Below, piece after piece: positions 33,000 to 43,278 of a DNA stretch of 64,000 nucleotides; position 1 is the stretch's first letter; each line of letters starts with the position of its first letter. Under the pieces are notes generated by a model, which saw only the letters and a program-made list of their open reading frames with translations, made no database searches and was not told where the DNA came from. Made by a program: the position numbers and the translations under genes. The stretch covers positions 62,001 through 126,000 of the forward strand of contig JAIQCW010000118.1 in assembly GCA_020283715.1 (NCBI GenBank), written 5' to 3'. The DNA is from Cytauxzoon felis (taxonomy: Eukaryota; Apicomplexa; Aconoidasida; Piroplasmida; Theileriidae).

Positions 33000-33125
33000 T
33001 CCTTCACTTCGTTTCACTTCGCTTCGTTCCACTACGCTTCTCTTCACTTCACTCCAGTATGTTCCGTTTCGTCCTTCCTCGTTTCACTCGGAACTTCGCT
33101 TCGCTTCACTACGCTTCGTCAAATG
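33000..33125. repeat. Degenerate CACTTCG-type simple repeat
   Basis: Runs of TTCACTTCG, CGCTTCG and CTACGCTTC on the plus strand with no fixed period. A related GTGAATGAACGTA-type repeat lies just after the ferlin stop codon (56108-56160). Confidence 0.7.
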
Positions 33126-34805
33126 AATCAAATCTATATTAAATGTACGCATGTATTGAGTATGTAAATGCATAGACAATGTTGATTCAAATTTGAATGA
33201 TATAAATTAAAAAAAATAAATGACAACATATAAAAATGAATAATAAATATATAAAAAAAATATAATAAATAATTATTAATAAAGAAATAGATGAGGAAAT
33301 TTTTGAAATCAAAGTATAAAAATATAACAAATTTCAATATAAAATCAATCATTTATAATAATAGATTATAGAAATCATATAAATCTATAATATATTATAA
33401 GCACCACTAATATAAATATAATTTAAAAATTAAATAATATAATGAATGATATATTATTTTTATATAACATATTATACAAGATAACAATATATATATAAGC
33501 GCATGTAATAGAAATATTATTATTTAAACATATATACTTACCATAATCAATATCAATAATTATAATAATCTATCATCAATGTCTATTTAATATCATCACC
33601 TATAATGTATTATATTTATACCCTATAAATACTAATGTTAATAATAAATTCATTCAATAAATTAATAAAATAATATACTTTAATTGTATATGATATTATA
33701 TATTAATTATAATAATTATCATCCATTAACAATATAATATAATAATTATAATAATAAAACTTACAATATTAATATATCAATGATGGAATACCATCCACTA
33801 TCTCATCTATTAATACCCTTTATAACAACTTATAATTAATACAACTATTATACAAATCTAATAAATTATTATTATATTCCATCATATTTATATCACATCT
33901 AATCAACAAACCAGCTATACAAGTACTTAATCAAGTATATAATACTATCAATAACTTATTTCTATAATCATATAGCTATATGCAAATCTTATATTGTGCG
34001 TAACTACTCGCGGCAATAACCCTAACACTACATATAGCCAATCATATCCAAATACACTCTTTCATATCATATTTATAACACTAACAACTCAATTTTTGTA
34101 CTCTTATCATACATTATTTATTATCATACCTATACGCTATCTTATAACGTTTTTATTCCATCACGCCATACCCACATGTATCATACGGTCATAAACATAC
34201 AACAATTTCCAGATCATACGTTACATGTAAATTTATAAACATATAATAGAATTTAACTATTGTACACTCTTATTATCGTGAGATTCTCAAATTCTGTCAT
34301 GCATTACCATCCTGCGCCAACTAATAGACGCCTGCACCGGTACCAACACTTAGTAGGCTTAAATTTATACATTAATTATGTAAATATATATTTATTACAT
34401 GCTTATTCAGTCATAAATAAATTAAACGCGTAATTTAATGTGGATTTTGACGCTTACGGAAGAAGCACAGATAATCCGTCAAAATTAGCCTCAACATGGT
34501 CTAAAAACTATATTCGATACAATTAAAGTTTATACTGTAAAATTTTAATTATATACTTCAGTATCCATAATAGCTACCATGTAATTACGGCGCCCCTATA
34601 AGCGCATGCGTGTAGCTCGACAATGTCTATACCATTTAAAACCCATACACATGGGTAGTATAATTGTTATTTATATATATCATCTAGTATGATTTTTTGT
34701 CAATTGTTAGTAATGATATTGTCTTCTTAGATTTTAAACACATAGTCTAACTCACCCTTTTGTAAATTTTTGTCGGTGTCCAATTAAGCATCTACCTTTT
34801 GAAAA

Positions 34806-36166
34806 ATGGACGATTCAGATTCTCCTATGGCTATATCGGATTTAAACCAGCCAAATACATCAACTAATGATGAAGATTCAGTATTTGGTGCGGGTTGGTT
34901 CGATTATATTTATACAAATACCACAAATATCGCTAATATGTTACAATGGGGAGATAAATCGGAGGTTTATTCGTTGTCTAATGATATGAAAATGGCTAAA
35001 GGTATGTATGATTCGATGCAGAAGAAGTTACAGAAGCAAGTATCGCAAATATCAGGATCAGATGGTAGTTTAGATGACAATGCTACATACACATTCAGTG
35101 GGAAAGTGGTGGATGATACATTATACACTCGTTTGAATGTATCACCTGATGCTACCAAGGCACAAATTAAGTCAAGTTATTACAAGTTGGCATTAAAATA
35201 TCATCCTGATAAGAATCCTAGTATAGAAGCTAAGCGTAGATTTCAAGAGATTGGTATGTAGGATATAATTTATATTAACTTTTATTCTATATAGGTGAGG
35301 CATATCAAGTCTTGAGTGATGACTCAACTAGGGCAATGTATGATAGGCATGGTACAAAAGCTACTCAAGATATACCAATGATTGATCATTCATTATTTTT
35401 CATGATGCTATTTGGTTGTGAGCAGTTGGAAGAGTATATAGGAACGTTAAAAATTGCTTCTTTTATTCAATATGCCTCATCAGATGCTGTAAAGAGGAAG
35501 ATGATGTTGAATAACCGCTTAGATGTTGAACAGAATTATAGGGAAACACATTTGGCTGTGTTGTTAAAAGATCGATTAGAACCCTTTCTTAAACATGGAG
35601 AATGGCCAAAAGAATTTAAAGATGAGATAACCAATCTGTGTAATGGCACATTTGGAGATACACTGGTGGAATCTATAGGATGGGTCTATGAAAATTGTGC
35701 TGATGGTTATATAGCGGAAGCTACAACATTTTGGGGACTGGGTGCAACATACTCAAATATTCAAGCGGCTGGACGAAGTATAAATAACACTTGGTCTATG
35801 GCAAAGTCTGTAGTCAATGTTGCACTTGTAGTTAAAGATCTTAAAGATTGTTCAGATATCAACAACGGAACTATAAATCAAAAGGATGCTCTAGAAAAAG
35901 TCAAGGAGATTATAACAAATGCTCTATCACTTGTACTGTATGATGTAGAATCTACAGTAAGAGTTGCAGCATCAAAGGTCTGTAAAGATGAAGACGTACA
36001 AATAGAAGAACGATTGAAACGCGCCGAAGCCATTAGACAATTAGGGATCCTAATGCAAGAAATTGCACAAAAATCCAGAGAAGGTAGAGATCATACACCA
36101 GATATCTCCAGACAAATGCAAGATGCATTCGTCAAAGCAGTACAAAGACAAGATGATAAAAAATGA
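34806..36166 (+). CDS. DnaJ (Hsp40) co-chaperone, Caj1/Djp1-like, two exons
   Basis: Exons 34806-35253 and 35295-36166 with a 41-nt intron (GTATGT donor) give 439 residues. The J domain begins near residue 109 (DDTLYTRLNVSPDATKAQIK) and has the HPD triad at 133-135, followed by FQEIGEAYQVLSD and YDRHG. The C-terminal part (FFMMLFGCEQLEEYIGTLKIA) resembles the DnaJ-X region of yeast Caj1/Djp1. There is no Gly/Phe or zinc-finger domain. The unusual feature is a J domain placed after about 100 N-terminal residues. Likely a cytosolic or organelle-associated Hsp70 partner. Confidence 0.9.
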
Positions 36167-36219
36167 AAAATCAATCTCTTCATCCACTTCCTTCCTACCA
36201 CTACCATCACCTTATCTTT

Positions 36220-36475
36220 CGGTCGCTGTTCCACCTGAGGTCCATCTTTTCCATTGCATGGAGCTCCCTTTATTTACTTCCCCTTCCAGCTCCCGTAGAT
36301 CGCTTCCAGGTTCCACTCGAGGTCCAGTACTATTCTTGATTCCATCTACACCTCCACCTCCGCAACGATCTCCGGGAGTGGCTATACTCTTTAGAGATAG
36401 GTAATTAGAAGAGCTGACGGCAGGATAGACCTCGAGTGGAGAGCTGTCTGCAAGACGACCTCAAGTGGAGTAAGA
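36220..36475 (-). repeat. R1 element between DnaJ and ALG13
   Basis: Complete unit: terminal CCACCTGAGGTCC, hairpin 2 CCAT-TGC-ATGG, the CTTCCCCTTCCAGCTCCCG/GATCGCTTCCAGG module, CCACTCGAGGTCC, core GATCTCCGGGAGTGGC, hairpin 1 CTCT-TT-AGAG, hairpin 2 CTG-ACGG-CAG and closing ACCTCAAGTGGA. It fills a convergent interval. Confidence 0.9.
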
Positions 36476-36494
36476 GCAATGGATATAATATACA

Positions 36495-36980
36495 TTATAA
36501 TTTGAATAAATTATAAATTTCTTGATTTAATGTATCTTTAGATATGAGTTTATGGTAGAAGTTTCCTGTAGTTTGGTGTAGGTCGTCTAATTTATCATAG
36601 AGTCCATCTAGTGTTGTGCGATATTTGTTGTCTAACATTTGGTATAATTGTTGTTGATGATTATCGGCGGTATCTTCATTACAAATGAAAACTGCATGTA
36701 TTTTATGTTTGAATGCGTCTAGTACAGATCCAGAACCACAATGAGCTATGACCAAATCACTATTTATATAAATTTCATCAATATCATCTATTAATCTAAA
36801 TATTTCTATATTTAATTTATTAATTAATGGTATTCTTTTTCCAGTTCCTATTTGATATATAATTTTATTAAAGCCCAGTTCATATAATTTTGATTGGAAT
36901 GGTACTGTATCAATAATGTCTATTAATTTATCAAAGCTTGTAGTACCAACAGTTACAAATAATATTTTACTATTATTCAT
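36495..36980 (-). CDS. ALG13: ALG13, catalytic subunit of UDP-GlcNAc transferase
   Basis: 161 residues, the usual length of stand-alone ALG13. The N-terminal strand-loop ILFVTVGTTSFDKLID and the nucleotide-binding IAHCGSGSVLDAFKH motif are diagnostic, and the FICNEDTADNHQQQLYQML segment fits the family pattern. With ALG14 it adds the second GlcNAc to dolichol-PP-GlcNAc on the cytosolic face of the ER. Piroplasms make very short N-glycans, for which this step is expected to be retained. Confidence 0.9.
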   Translation of the reverse strand: MNNSKILFVTVGTTSFDKLIDIIDTVPFQSKLYELGFNKIIYQIGTGKRIPLINKLNIEIFRLIDDIDEIYINSDLVIAHCGSGSVLDAFKHKIHAVFICNEDTADNHQQQLYQMLDNKYRTTLDGLYDKLDDLHQTTGNFYHKLISKDTLNQEIYNLFKL

Positions 36981-37047
36981 AATTCATTTTTTTAAAATAA
37001 TAAATATGAATAGTATATATAAGATTTTTTTTATTAAGCTGAAATAA

Positions 37048-38511
37048 TTATCGGTGATATCGGTCACGATTGCTATCCCTATCACGATCTCTGGAACGGG
37101 ATCTCCTCCTATAATCCCTTCTATCTGAATTGTAATCATGTCTCCTATCAGAACCACTACGTGAATAACTATTGCGATATTTACTCGATTTATAACGATG
37201 ACCATTAGTTGTTCCCTCATTATTATCATTTTCCCTAGGAGCTCTCTCCTCCCTCTTGGGAATTGATGGCCTAATAAATTGTTATCAAAATAATATAAAT
37301 AATGATGTCTAGTCCACTTGAAGTCCAATCACCTTTTTTCGTCCTGCAGACAGCTTCTTCTATTTACTTCCCCCTTCGCTTCCCTGAGATCAGCTACGGG
37401 TTCCACTTGAGGTCCAATAACTACACTTCCGCCACGATCTCTGGGAGTGGCTCTACTCTTTAGAGATAGGTAATTAGAAGAGGGCTCCACGGCGAGTGGA
37501 AAGGGAGAAGATATTGATTGGACCTCGGGTGGAAGGGGAAGACGAGGTGGTTTAGACTTCAGGTAGAATTGAAGAGTAAAAATACCTTTGATGTTTATTT
37601 TCATTGAGATAAATCTTCAATACCTTTGCCATATCACGTAATTTTTGGAATCCAAGGTGGATTTTTCCACTATAATGTTCTGTTAATCTACGATCACTAT
37701 CCGTGGCTGAATGATGATTATTATGTGATGGAATTGATAACTATACCAGATAACAATGCACCGCAGATATCACATGGTTTTAATCTTTGTTGATAACTTG
37801 CTTCACCACCTTTTTCTAGTAATTCTAATTTGTTCTTCTTAAGTACTTCAACTTCTTCAACGATTTTAAATGACTCTTCAATCTCACCATTCATTCCTAA
37901 TTCATCAGCCTATATAATAATTGATGTAATGAAAGGATGTCCACTTACTAATGACATTTTCTTTTCAATTTCATCATCAATTTTTTTAACTTCGTTTAAT
38001 AACACTGGATCTAAAGTTGGTTTCTTATCTACATTATCATCTTCTGCCTATATATTTATTATAATATTAAATAATGATCGAGGTTACATACCCTAGCCTT
38101 CCCTCTAGCAATTCTACGATCACATTCATCTATTAATGGTTGTATTGAACGTAAAGTATCAGCTTCAAATCCAAAAAAATGTTCTTTTCTTTCATTCATA
38201 TATCTATTTATAATTATATGACGCGAATTTTTTTTTCAAATTACCTCTCCCTCAACTTCTCGGAATGTATTCTACGACATTCACCCAAATAATGTTTCTA
38301 ATTATTATAAATGATGAATAACTAAATAAATACATACCGTATTTTCAAATAAATCATGTGGACAAATGCCTGTTAAATACATTCTACATACATCAGAATC
38401 CAAGAATGACTTTGACTCTAAATCATCCTGTTGTTCCTCTAATTTACCCATCAATTGTGCCAATGTTGCACGTATTTCATCCATAGTTGTCAAGATACTA
38501 TTTTTAACCAA
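37048..38511 (-). CDS. LUC7-like U1 snRNP protein, multi-exon
   Basis: Starts at the ATG at 38511 or the in-frame ATG at 38484 (MDEIRATLAQLMGKLEEQQ). The first zinc finger begins VCRMYLTGICPHDLFENT and continues after a 40-nt intron (38298-38337) with KHYLGECRRIHSEK. Middle exons encode coiled-coil helices. The second zinc finger is CDICGALLSATDSDRRLTEHYSGKIHLG. The last exon, from 37270, is an Arg/Ser tail ending RDRDSNRDRYHR at the stop (37048-37050). LUC7 stabilises U1 snRNA at 5' splice sites. The last intron (37271-37623, 353 nt) is inflated by an R1 element; the others are about 40 nt. Confidence 0.9.
37320..37580 (-). repeat. R1 element in the last LUC7 intron
   Basis: Bounded by CCACTTGAAGTCCAATC and GACTTCAGGTAGA. 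Contains GTC-TTGCA... variant GTCCTGCAGAC, the GATCAGCTACGGG module, hairpin 1 CTCT-TT-AGAG and hairpin 2 CCAC-GGCGA-GTGG. The closing boundary is followed by a 25-nt flank that also borders the repeat in the Integrator-7-like gene. Confidence 0.9.
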
Positions 38512-38813
38512 CTTTTATGGAGTCTAGAAGTGAATTGAATACAATCCAATACAGATGTTAGAAGGCATACACTCTTAACACTACATGAATGACAGAGGCT
38601 AAAGTAAAAGTATAAACATTTACGAAACAAATTAAACGATTTTATACCATACTCTTGTAAATATTGAAGACACTGTTGTAGTTTTATAGTAAAACTAGAG
38701 GTAGATATAAAAGGATAAGCACTGATGACGCTGGTATAGTTTTGGACTGAAACTAGAGGTACTAGAGTTGAATATAGAGAGGTAATTATTTTTAGATTAA
38801 ATAAGTTTCCATT
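38512..38813. other. Intergenic spacer between LUC7 and MTR4
   Basis: About 300 bp upstream of LUC7 and downstream of MTR4, both on the minus strand. Two short similar runs (AAACTAGAGGTA) occur at about 38692 and 38750. No gene or R1 copy. Confidence 0.4.
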
Positions 38814-41800
38814 TTAAAGGTAGAGTGATGAAGTGAATGCGATACCTTTCCTTAATTTATTAATAGATGCTACAAAGACCTGTTCCATTGATACATTACC
38901 AATATTCCTAGAAGCACATGCTAATTGTCTTAATAATTCTTCAAGTCTCCTATATAATTATATATATAAATTATAAATTTCAATTTACCTAATACATCTA
39001 ATTACAGATCCTTCAAATACACTCGACTCTGATAAGATATCAATAAATGAATGACCTTTAACCCATCTCCATACAATTGTCATTAAAGTTGGCTTGAATT
39101 TATTAACAAATTCTGTAGGGTTGACTTCAATTTTATTTTGGATCATAATATCAGCGATCTCACCAGCAATTTCCTAAAAGAAAATTGAAATGATTGTTAT
39201 ATAACATACTCTAATTTTATTATATCCTTCAATTAATTTAGGATCTGTTGGTAATTTTTCATCTTTACGTTCCTCAACAACTAAACAACTTAATGTAGCA
39301 CATATATATTCTGGCTGCATCTTCTCAAAAAAAATTCCTCAAAAATAATTCAGCTACAACCAATTCATCAGTAGCATGAATTTCACATGCTATTCTACCC
39401 TTTATTGTTACAATACCATTCTCATCTACATAATTCAATGCCCTCAATACACCCTTCATATGACGCAATTCATCCTTCATTACAATCTGATACGATTTCT
39501 GCAACTCAGCCTGTAACTCCCTCTCTTGAGTCTGTAATCTCACATACTCTTCATATCTAAAATAAAATATATTTATAGAAACAATCACATAAATTACTAA
39601 TGAAAGTTCTACACCTGAAGTGCAATCACCGTAGGTCGTCTTGCAGACAGCTTCTCCACCTGAGGTCCAATCCACCTCTCCTTCTCTTGCAGAGAGCTCT
39701 TCCAATTACCTATCTCTAAAGAGTAGAGCCACTCCCGGAGATCGTGGCAGAAGTTAGTTATTGGACCTAAAGTGGAAGTGGAACCTGGAAGCGATCTACG
39801 GGAGCTGGAAGGGGAAGTAATTAGAAGAGGCTCCACGCCGAGTGGAAGACAAGGACGGACTTCAGGTGGATATGATTGTAGTATGTTAATGTAAATTTTA
39901 TACTTACGATGATGAGAGTTGATTGTAGTCTGGTCTTGATATGAGTGGTGTAGATTTTAGGATATTTTTTCTATTTTTGACTTCCCTGAAGAGTTGGGTA
40001 TAAATTATTTGATTGACGTACTCTATAATGGCGTTAAGTTCGGGTGAGCTTAATCTTAGGTGTTCGATTGGGTCTAAAAGTGGTATTTCATCCAGGGTAG
40101 AGAGGTATTCTTTTAATTGTCGATATTTTGATTTAATTTCGGCTTGGCATACTTCAGATGATGATTTAAAGTCGGATCTAATGGTCATTTTAATTTGGCT
40201 GATTTCTTTTAGGCATTTTATAGAAAATGGTACGACTTGGAATATCCCATTATCGATGTCAGTTGTTGGTTTAGGTGTAGTGCTATCCTTATCACATAAT
40301 ACTAGACAATCGATAATGTAAATTTTACCAGCCTGAAGATGTAAAAAGATGAAAAAAATAAGCATAGGGTGAATTAAAATTATAGGGTTATTTATCCCTA
40401 CATTCCCCACTTGAGGTCGTCCTGCCGTCAGCTTCCTCTATTTACTTCCCCCTTCGCTTCCCTGAGATCAGCTTCGGGTTCCACTCGAGGTCTAGTACTA
40501 CTCTTCATTCCATCACTACCTTCACCTTCGCCACGATCTCTGGGAGTGGATCACCCTTTAGGGATAGGTAATTGGAGGAGCTCTCTGCAAGAGAAGGAGA
40601 GTTGGATTGGACCTCAGGTGGAAAAGGTAGGTGGATTGGACTTTGTGGATAAATTCAACATACATTGGAATGACTATATTTGAGTTTGGCGGATGCGAAG
40701 CAGATACCCCAATCCCAGGAGATGTTACCATCGGCTAATTTGACGAGTCGTCCGAAATTTAAAAATTTTAGAATTTTTGCATCATTGGTGATGATATCAT
40801 AGATTTTGGAATTGAGTTTAATAATTTCTTTATTATTTAAATGTATGGATGCTAATTGGCAGAAGATATCATCATTGATATTATTTTTAATATCTTGTAG
40901 TTGTACTTTTAATTGTTGTAATTTTGATTGATGATTTCTGATGATAATATCATTTTGGAATTGTAGGAATGATCTTTCAATCATAAATTCGGGTGTAGTA
41001 TCTTCAATTCTCATAAGATTTAATAACATATTATAACCAAGATGGAATGTAGAATTAAGATTATTAGGTTTACCAAGTAATATATTTTTAGCATCTTCAG
41101 GTTTAATATTATCTTCAATCATAATAATAACTAAACCACGTTCATCCAAACCACGTCTACCAGCCCTTCCAGCCATCTATATATGAAATATTAAATAATT
41201 TTATTAAAGATTTAATGAAATCTACCGAAAGTTATGAAACATCTACCTTCCACCTTCACCTGAGGTCGTCTTTCCACTCGTACTCACTTCGTCTTGCAGA
41301 CAGCCTTCATATTTACTTCCCCTTCCAGCTCCCGTAGATCGCTTCCAGGTTCCACTTGAGGTTACAAACCTAATCTCGTCGAGATAAGGATAAATTGACG
41401 GAATCCATGTTTGAGAGGATATCTCAATGAATATAAATTGGAATGAAGTGAGGCTCAGTAAACTCAATAGAATCATCAAAGTCCTCTTCAATGAAGTATT
41501 AACATCAGAAATAAGTTCAATATTGATTGAGCAATCTTCATGAGTTTCCCCAGAAATGATGAAATTCCTTCAAAATTTGGGGGTAAAAATGAAGTTGTGA
41601 AATTAGTGATTATGACCTCAAGTGGAATACCCGTAGCTGATCTCAGGGAAGCGAAGGGGGAGGTAAATAGAAGAGGCTCCACGCCTAGTGGAAGATAAGG
41701 TGGAGATGAAGAGTTGGATTGGACCTCGAGTGGATTATACATACTTGTATATATTCGCTGGAGTTGATATATCGTACATTATATCCATCCCATTTTCTTA

Positions 41801-43154
41801 ATTTTGTAAATACGACGGTTTTTGCGGGCATATTGACCCCCATAGAGAATGTTTCGGTACTAAATAATACTTTTAATAATCCTTCTTGGAATAGAATTTC
41901 GATAATTTCTTTAGTGATTGGTAATAAACCGCTATGATGTATACCGATACCTTTTTTTAATAAAGGTAGCATAAAAATAGCTTGTGGTAATTTTCTATCT
42001 TCATCACTGAGTGTAGCCATTGCATTTCTATAAATTTCTTCGATTAATATTTTTTCTGCATCTGTAGTCATATCTAAATGTTTAATTGAGGTAGCATTAA
42101 TTTCACAATCAGGTTTAGAAAATGCGAATACAATAACGGGTGTAAAATTTTTTTCATGACACATCATTATTAATGCTTCAATATCTTTTGTATCTCTAGT
42201 TCTTTTACGTTTTAATTCATCTTGATTATCTATTTTATTAAATGCTTCATTAAATGCTGATTCATATAAATTTTTATCTTCATCTAATACTAAAAATATA
42301 CCATTACTACCACTAGTAAATATATAATGTTGTAATGGTATAGGACGATAATCGGTACTTATAACATTACAAGGTGTATTTTTAATACGACATACCCATT
42401 CTGCTAATTCTATAGAATTTGGTATTGTAGCACTAAGAAATACAAGATTTACACTTTGTGGTATTAATATTATAGTCTCTTCCCATACTACACCACGTTC
42501 TATATCACGTAAATAATGTACTTCATCAAATATAACACAATTCATTTCTTGTACAATCTCACTACCTCTATATAACATACTTCTTAATATTTCTGTTGTC
42601 ATAACCATAACTGATGCATTTGGATTTAATGTTACATCACCAGTCATTAAACCAACATCATTAAATTCATCACTTAAATTGCGATATTTTTGATTAGATA
42701 ATGCCTTTATAGGACTAGTATATATAATCCTATGTTTATCCCTTAAACCCATAGCTATAGCATATTCAGCTACAACTGTTTTACCAGCTGATGTATGAGC
42801 ACATACTAATACATTCTCATCATTCTCTAAACATTCAATCGATCGAATCTGAAAATCATCCAATTTAAAAGGATATTCCTTAGCCATCTTCTTAATCGGT
42901 GTCCATTCATTATTATAATCAGATGGACATAAACGATGATGAGTACAATTCTTAGTACTATCCAACTTTTCTAAACGAACACTAGATGCCAATGTAGTAT
43001 TGGCAGAACCAATAAAATTAGGAGCTACAGTAAATTCTTCCTTTTCATATGTATTTACAGTATTTAAATCATCTAAAAATATATATATTAACAAATCAAA
43101 TCAATTACCTGTAACATTGTCATCAAAGGCATCAAACATAGACAATACATCCAT
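38814..43154 (-). CDS. MTR4: MTR4/SKIV2L2 exosome RNA helicase, seven exons with one apparent frameshift
   Basis: Exons 43109-43154, 41745-43072, 40664-41176, 39908-40332, 39210-39556, 38989-39173 and 38814-38949. After a one-base correction at A8 (39327-39334) all phases close and the product is 992 residues, typical for MTR4. Motifs: Walker [19 protein letters not shown] box [41 protein letters not shown] and the invariant C-terminal end ASLYL-like SSLYL. The arch region lies in exons 3-4. MTR4 feeds nuclear RNAs to the exosome (TRAMP). Introns 2, 3 and 4 (568, 331 and 351 nt) each hold R1 elements; the other introns are about 36-40 nt. Confidence 0.95.
39605..39872 (+). repeat. R1 element in MTR4 intron 4
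   Basis: Bounded by CACCTGAAGTGC and GGACTTCAGGTGG. Contains hairpin 2 GTCTTGCAGAC, terminal CCACCTGAGGTCCAATCC, hairpin 2 CTCT-TGC-AGAG (39684-39694), hairpin 1 CTCT-AA-AGAG, the core ACTCCCGGAGATCGTGG and the GATCTACGGGAGCTGG module. Confidence 0.9.
40400..40645 (-). repeat. R1 element in MTR4 intron 3
   Basis: Hairpin 2 CTG-CCGT-CAG, the GATCAGCTTCGGG module, core CCACGATCTCTGGGAGTGG, hairpin 1 variant CCCT-TT-AGGG (40554-40563) and hairpin 2 variant CTCT-GCA-AGAG (40583-40593), closed by GATTGGACCTCAGGTGGA. Confidence 0.92.
41245..41735. repeat. Composite R1-R2-R1 in MTR4 intron 2
   Basis: An R2 element (41351-41626) flanked by R1 modules: CTTGCAGACAG and GATCGCTTCCAGG on the left, GATCTCAGGGAAGCG and hairpin 2 CCAC-GCCTA-GTGG on the right, ending GATTGGACCTCGAGTGGA 10 nt before the donor GTATGT. 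Confidence 0.9.
41351..41626 (-). repeat. R2 element, copy b
   Basis: About 276 bp, inverted relative to copy a, bounded by TCCACTTGAGGT and ACCTCAAGTGGA. Shares the GACGGAATCCATGTTTGA and CCTTCAAAATTTGGGGGTAA segments with copies a, c and d. Confidence 0.9.
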
Positions 43155-43278
43155 TATAAACTCAATATACTAAATTAAACATGTAAAAATTTAAACAAAA
43201 TATTATACATTTTTTTAACATTAAATTAAATAATATATTATTATAATAACATTATAGTATCTGAAGTAAAAATTTTTT

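Larger units (their letters stand above)
32764..34805. other. 2.0 kb divergent intergenic region
   Basis: From left to right: a 52-bp tandem repeat (32856-32990), a CACTTCG-rich simple repeat (33000-33125), about 800 bp of almost pure A/T (33180-33980), a moderately GC-rich stretch (34280-34420), a hairpin TTTTGAC/GTCAAAA (34445-34484) and a GC island (34590-34625) about 190 bp upstream of the DnaJ start. No protein gene is supported. Confidence 0.6.

Noticed and set aside
36984..37328. Open frame beginning MDFKWTRHHYLYYF as a separate gene
   Set aside because: It is the wrong frame over the Arg/Ser-rich last exon of LUC7; the correct frame gives RDRDSNRDRYHR.
40460..40490. tRNA T-arm-like GGTTCCACTCGAGG in R1 copies
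   Set aside because: No D-arm, anticodon arm or acceptor stem around any copy; it is the terminal motif of the element.
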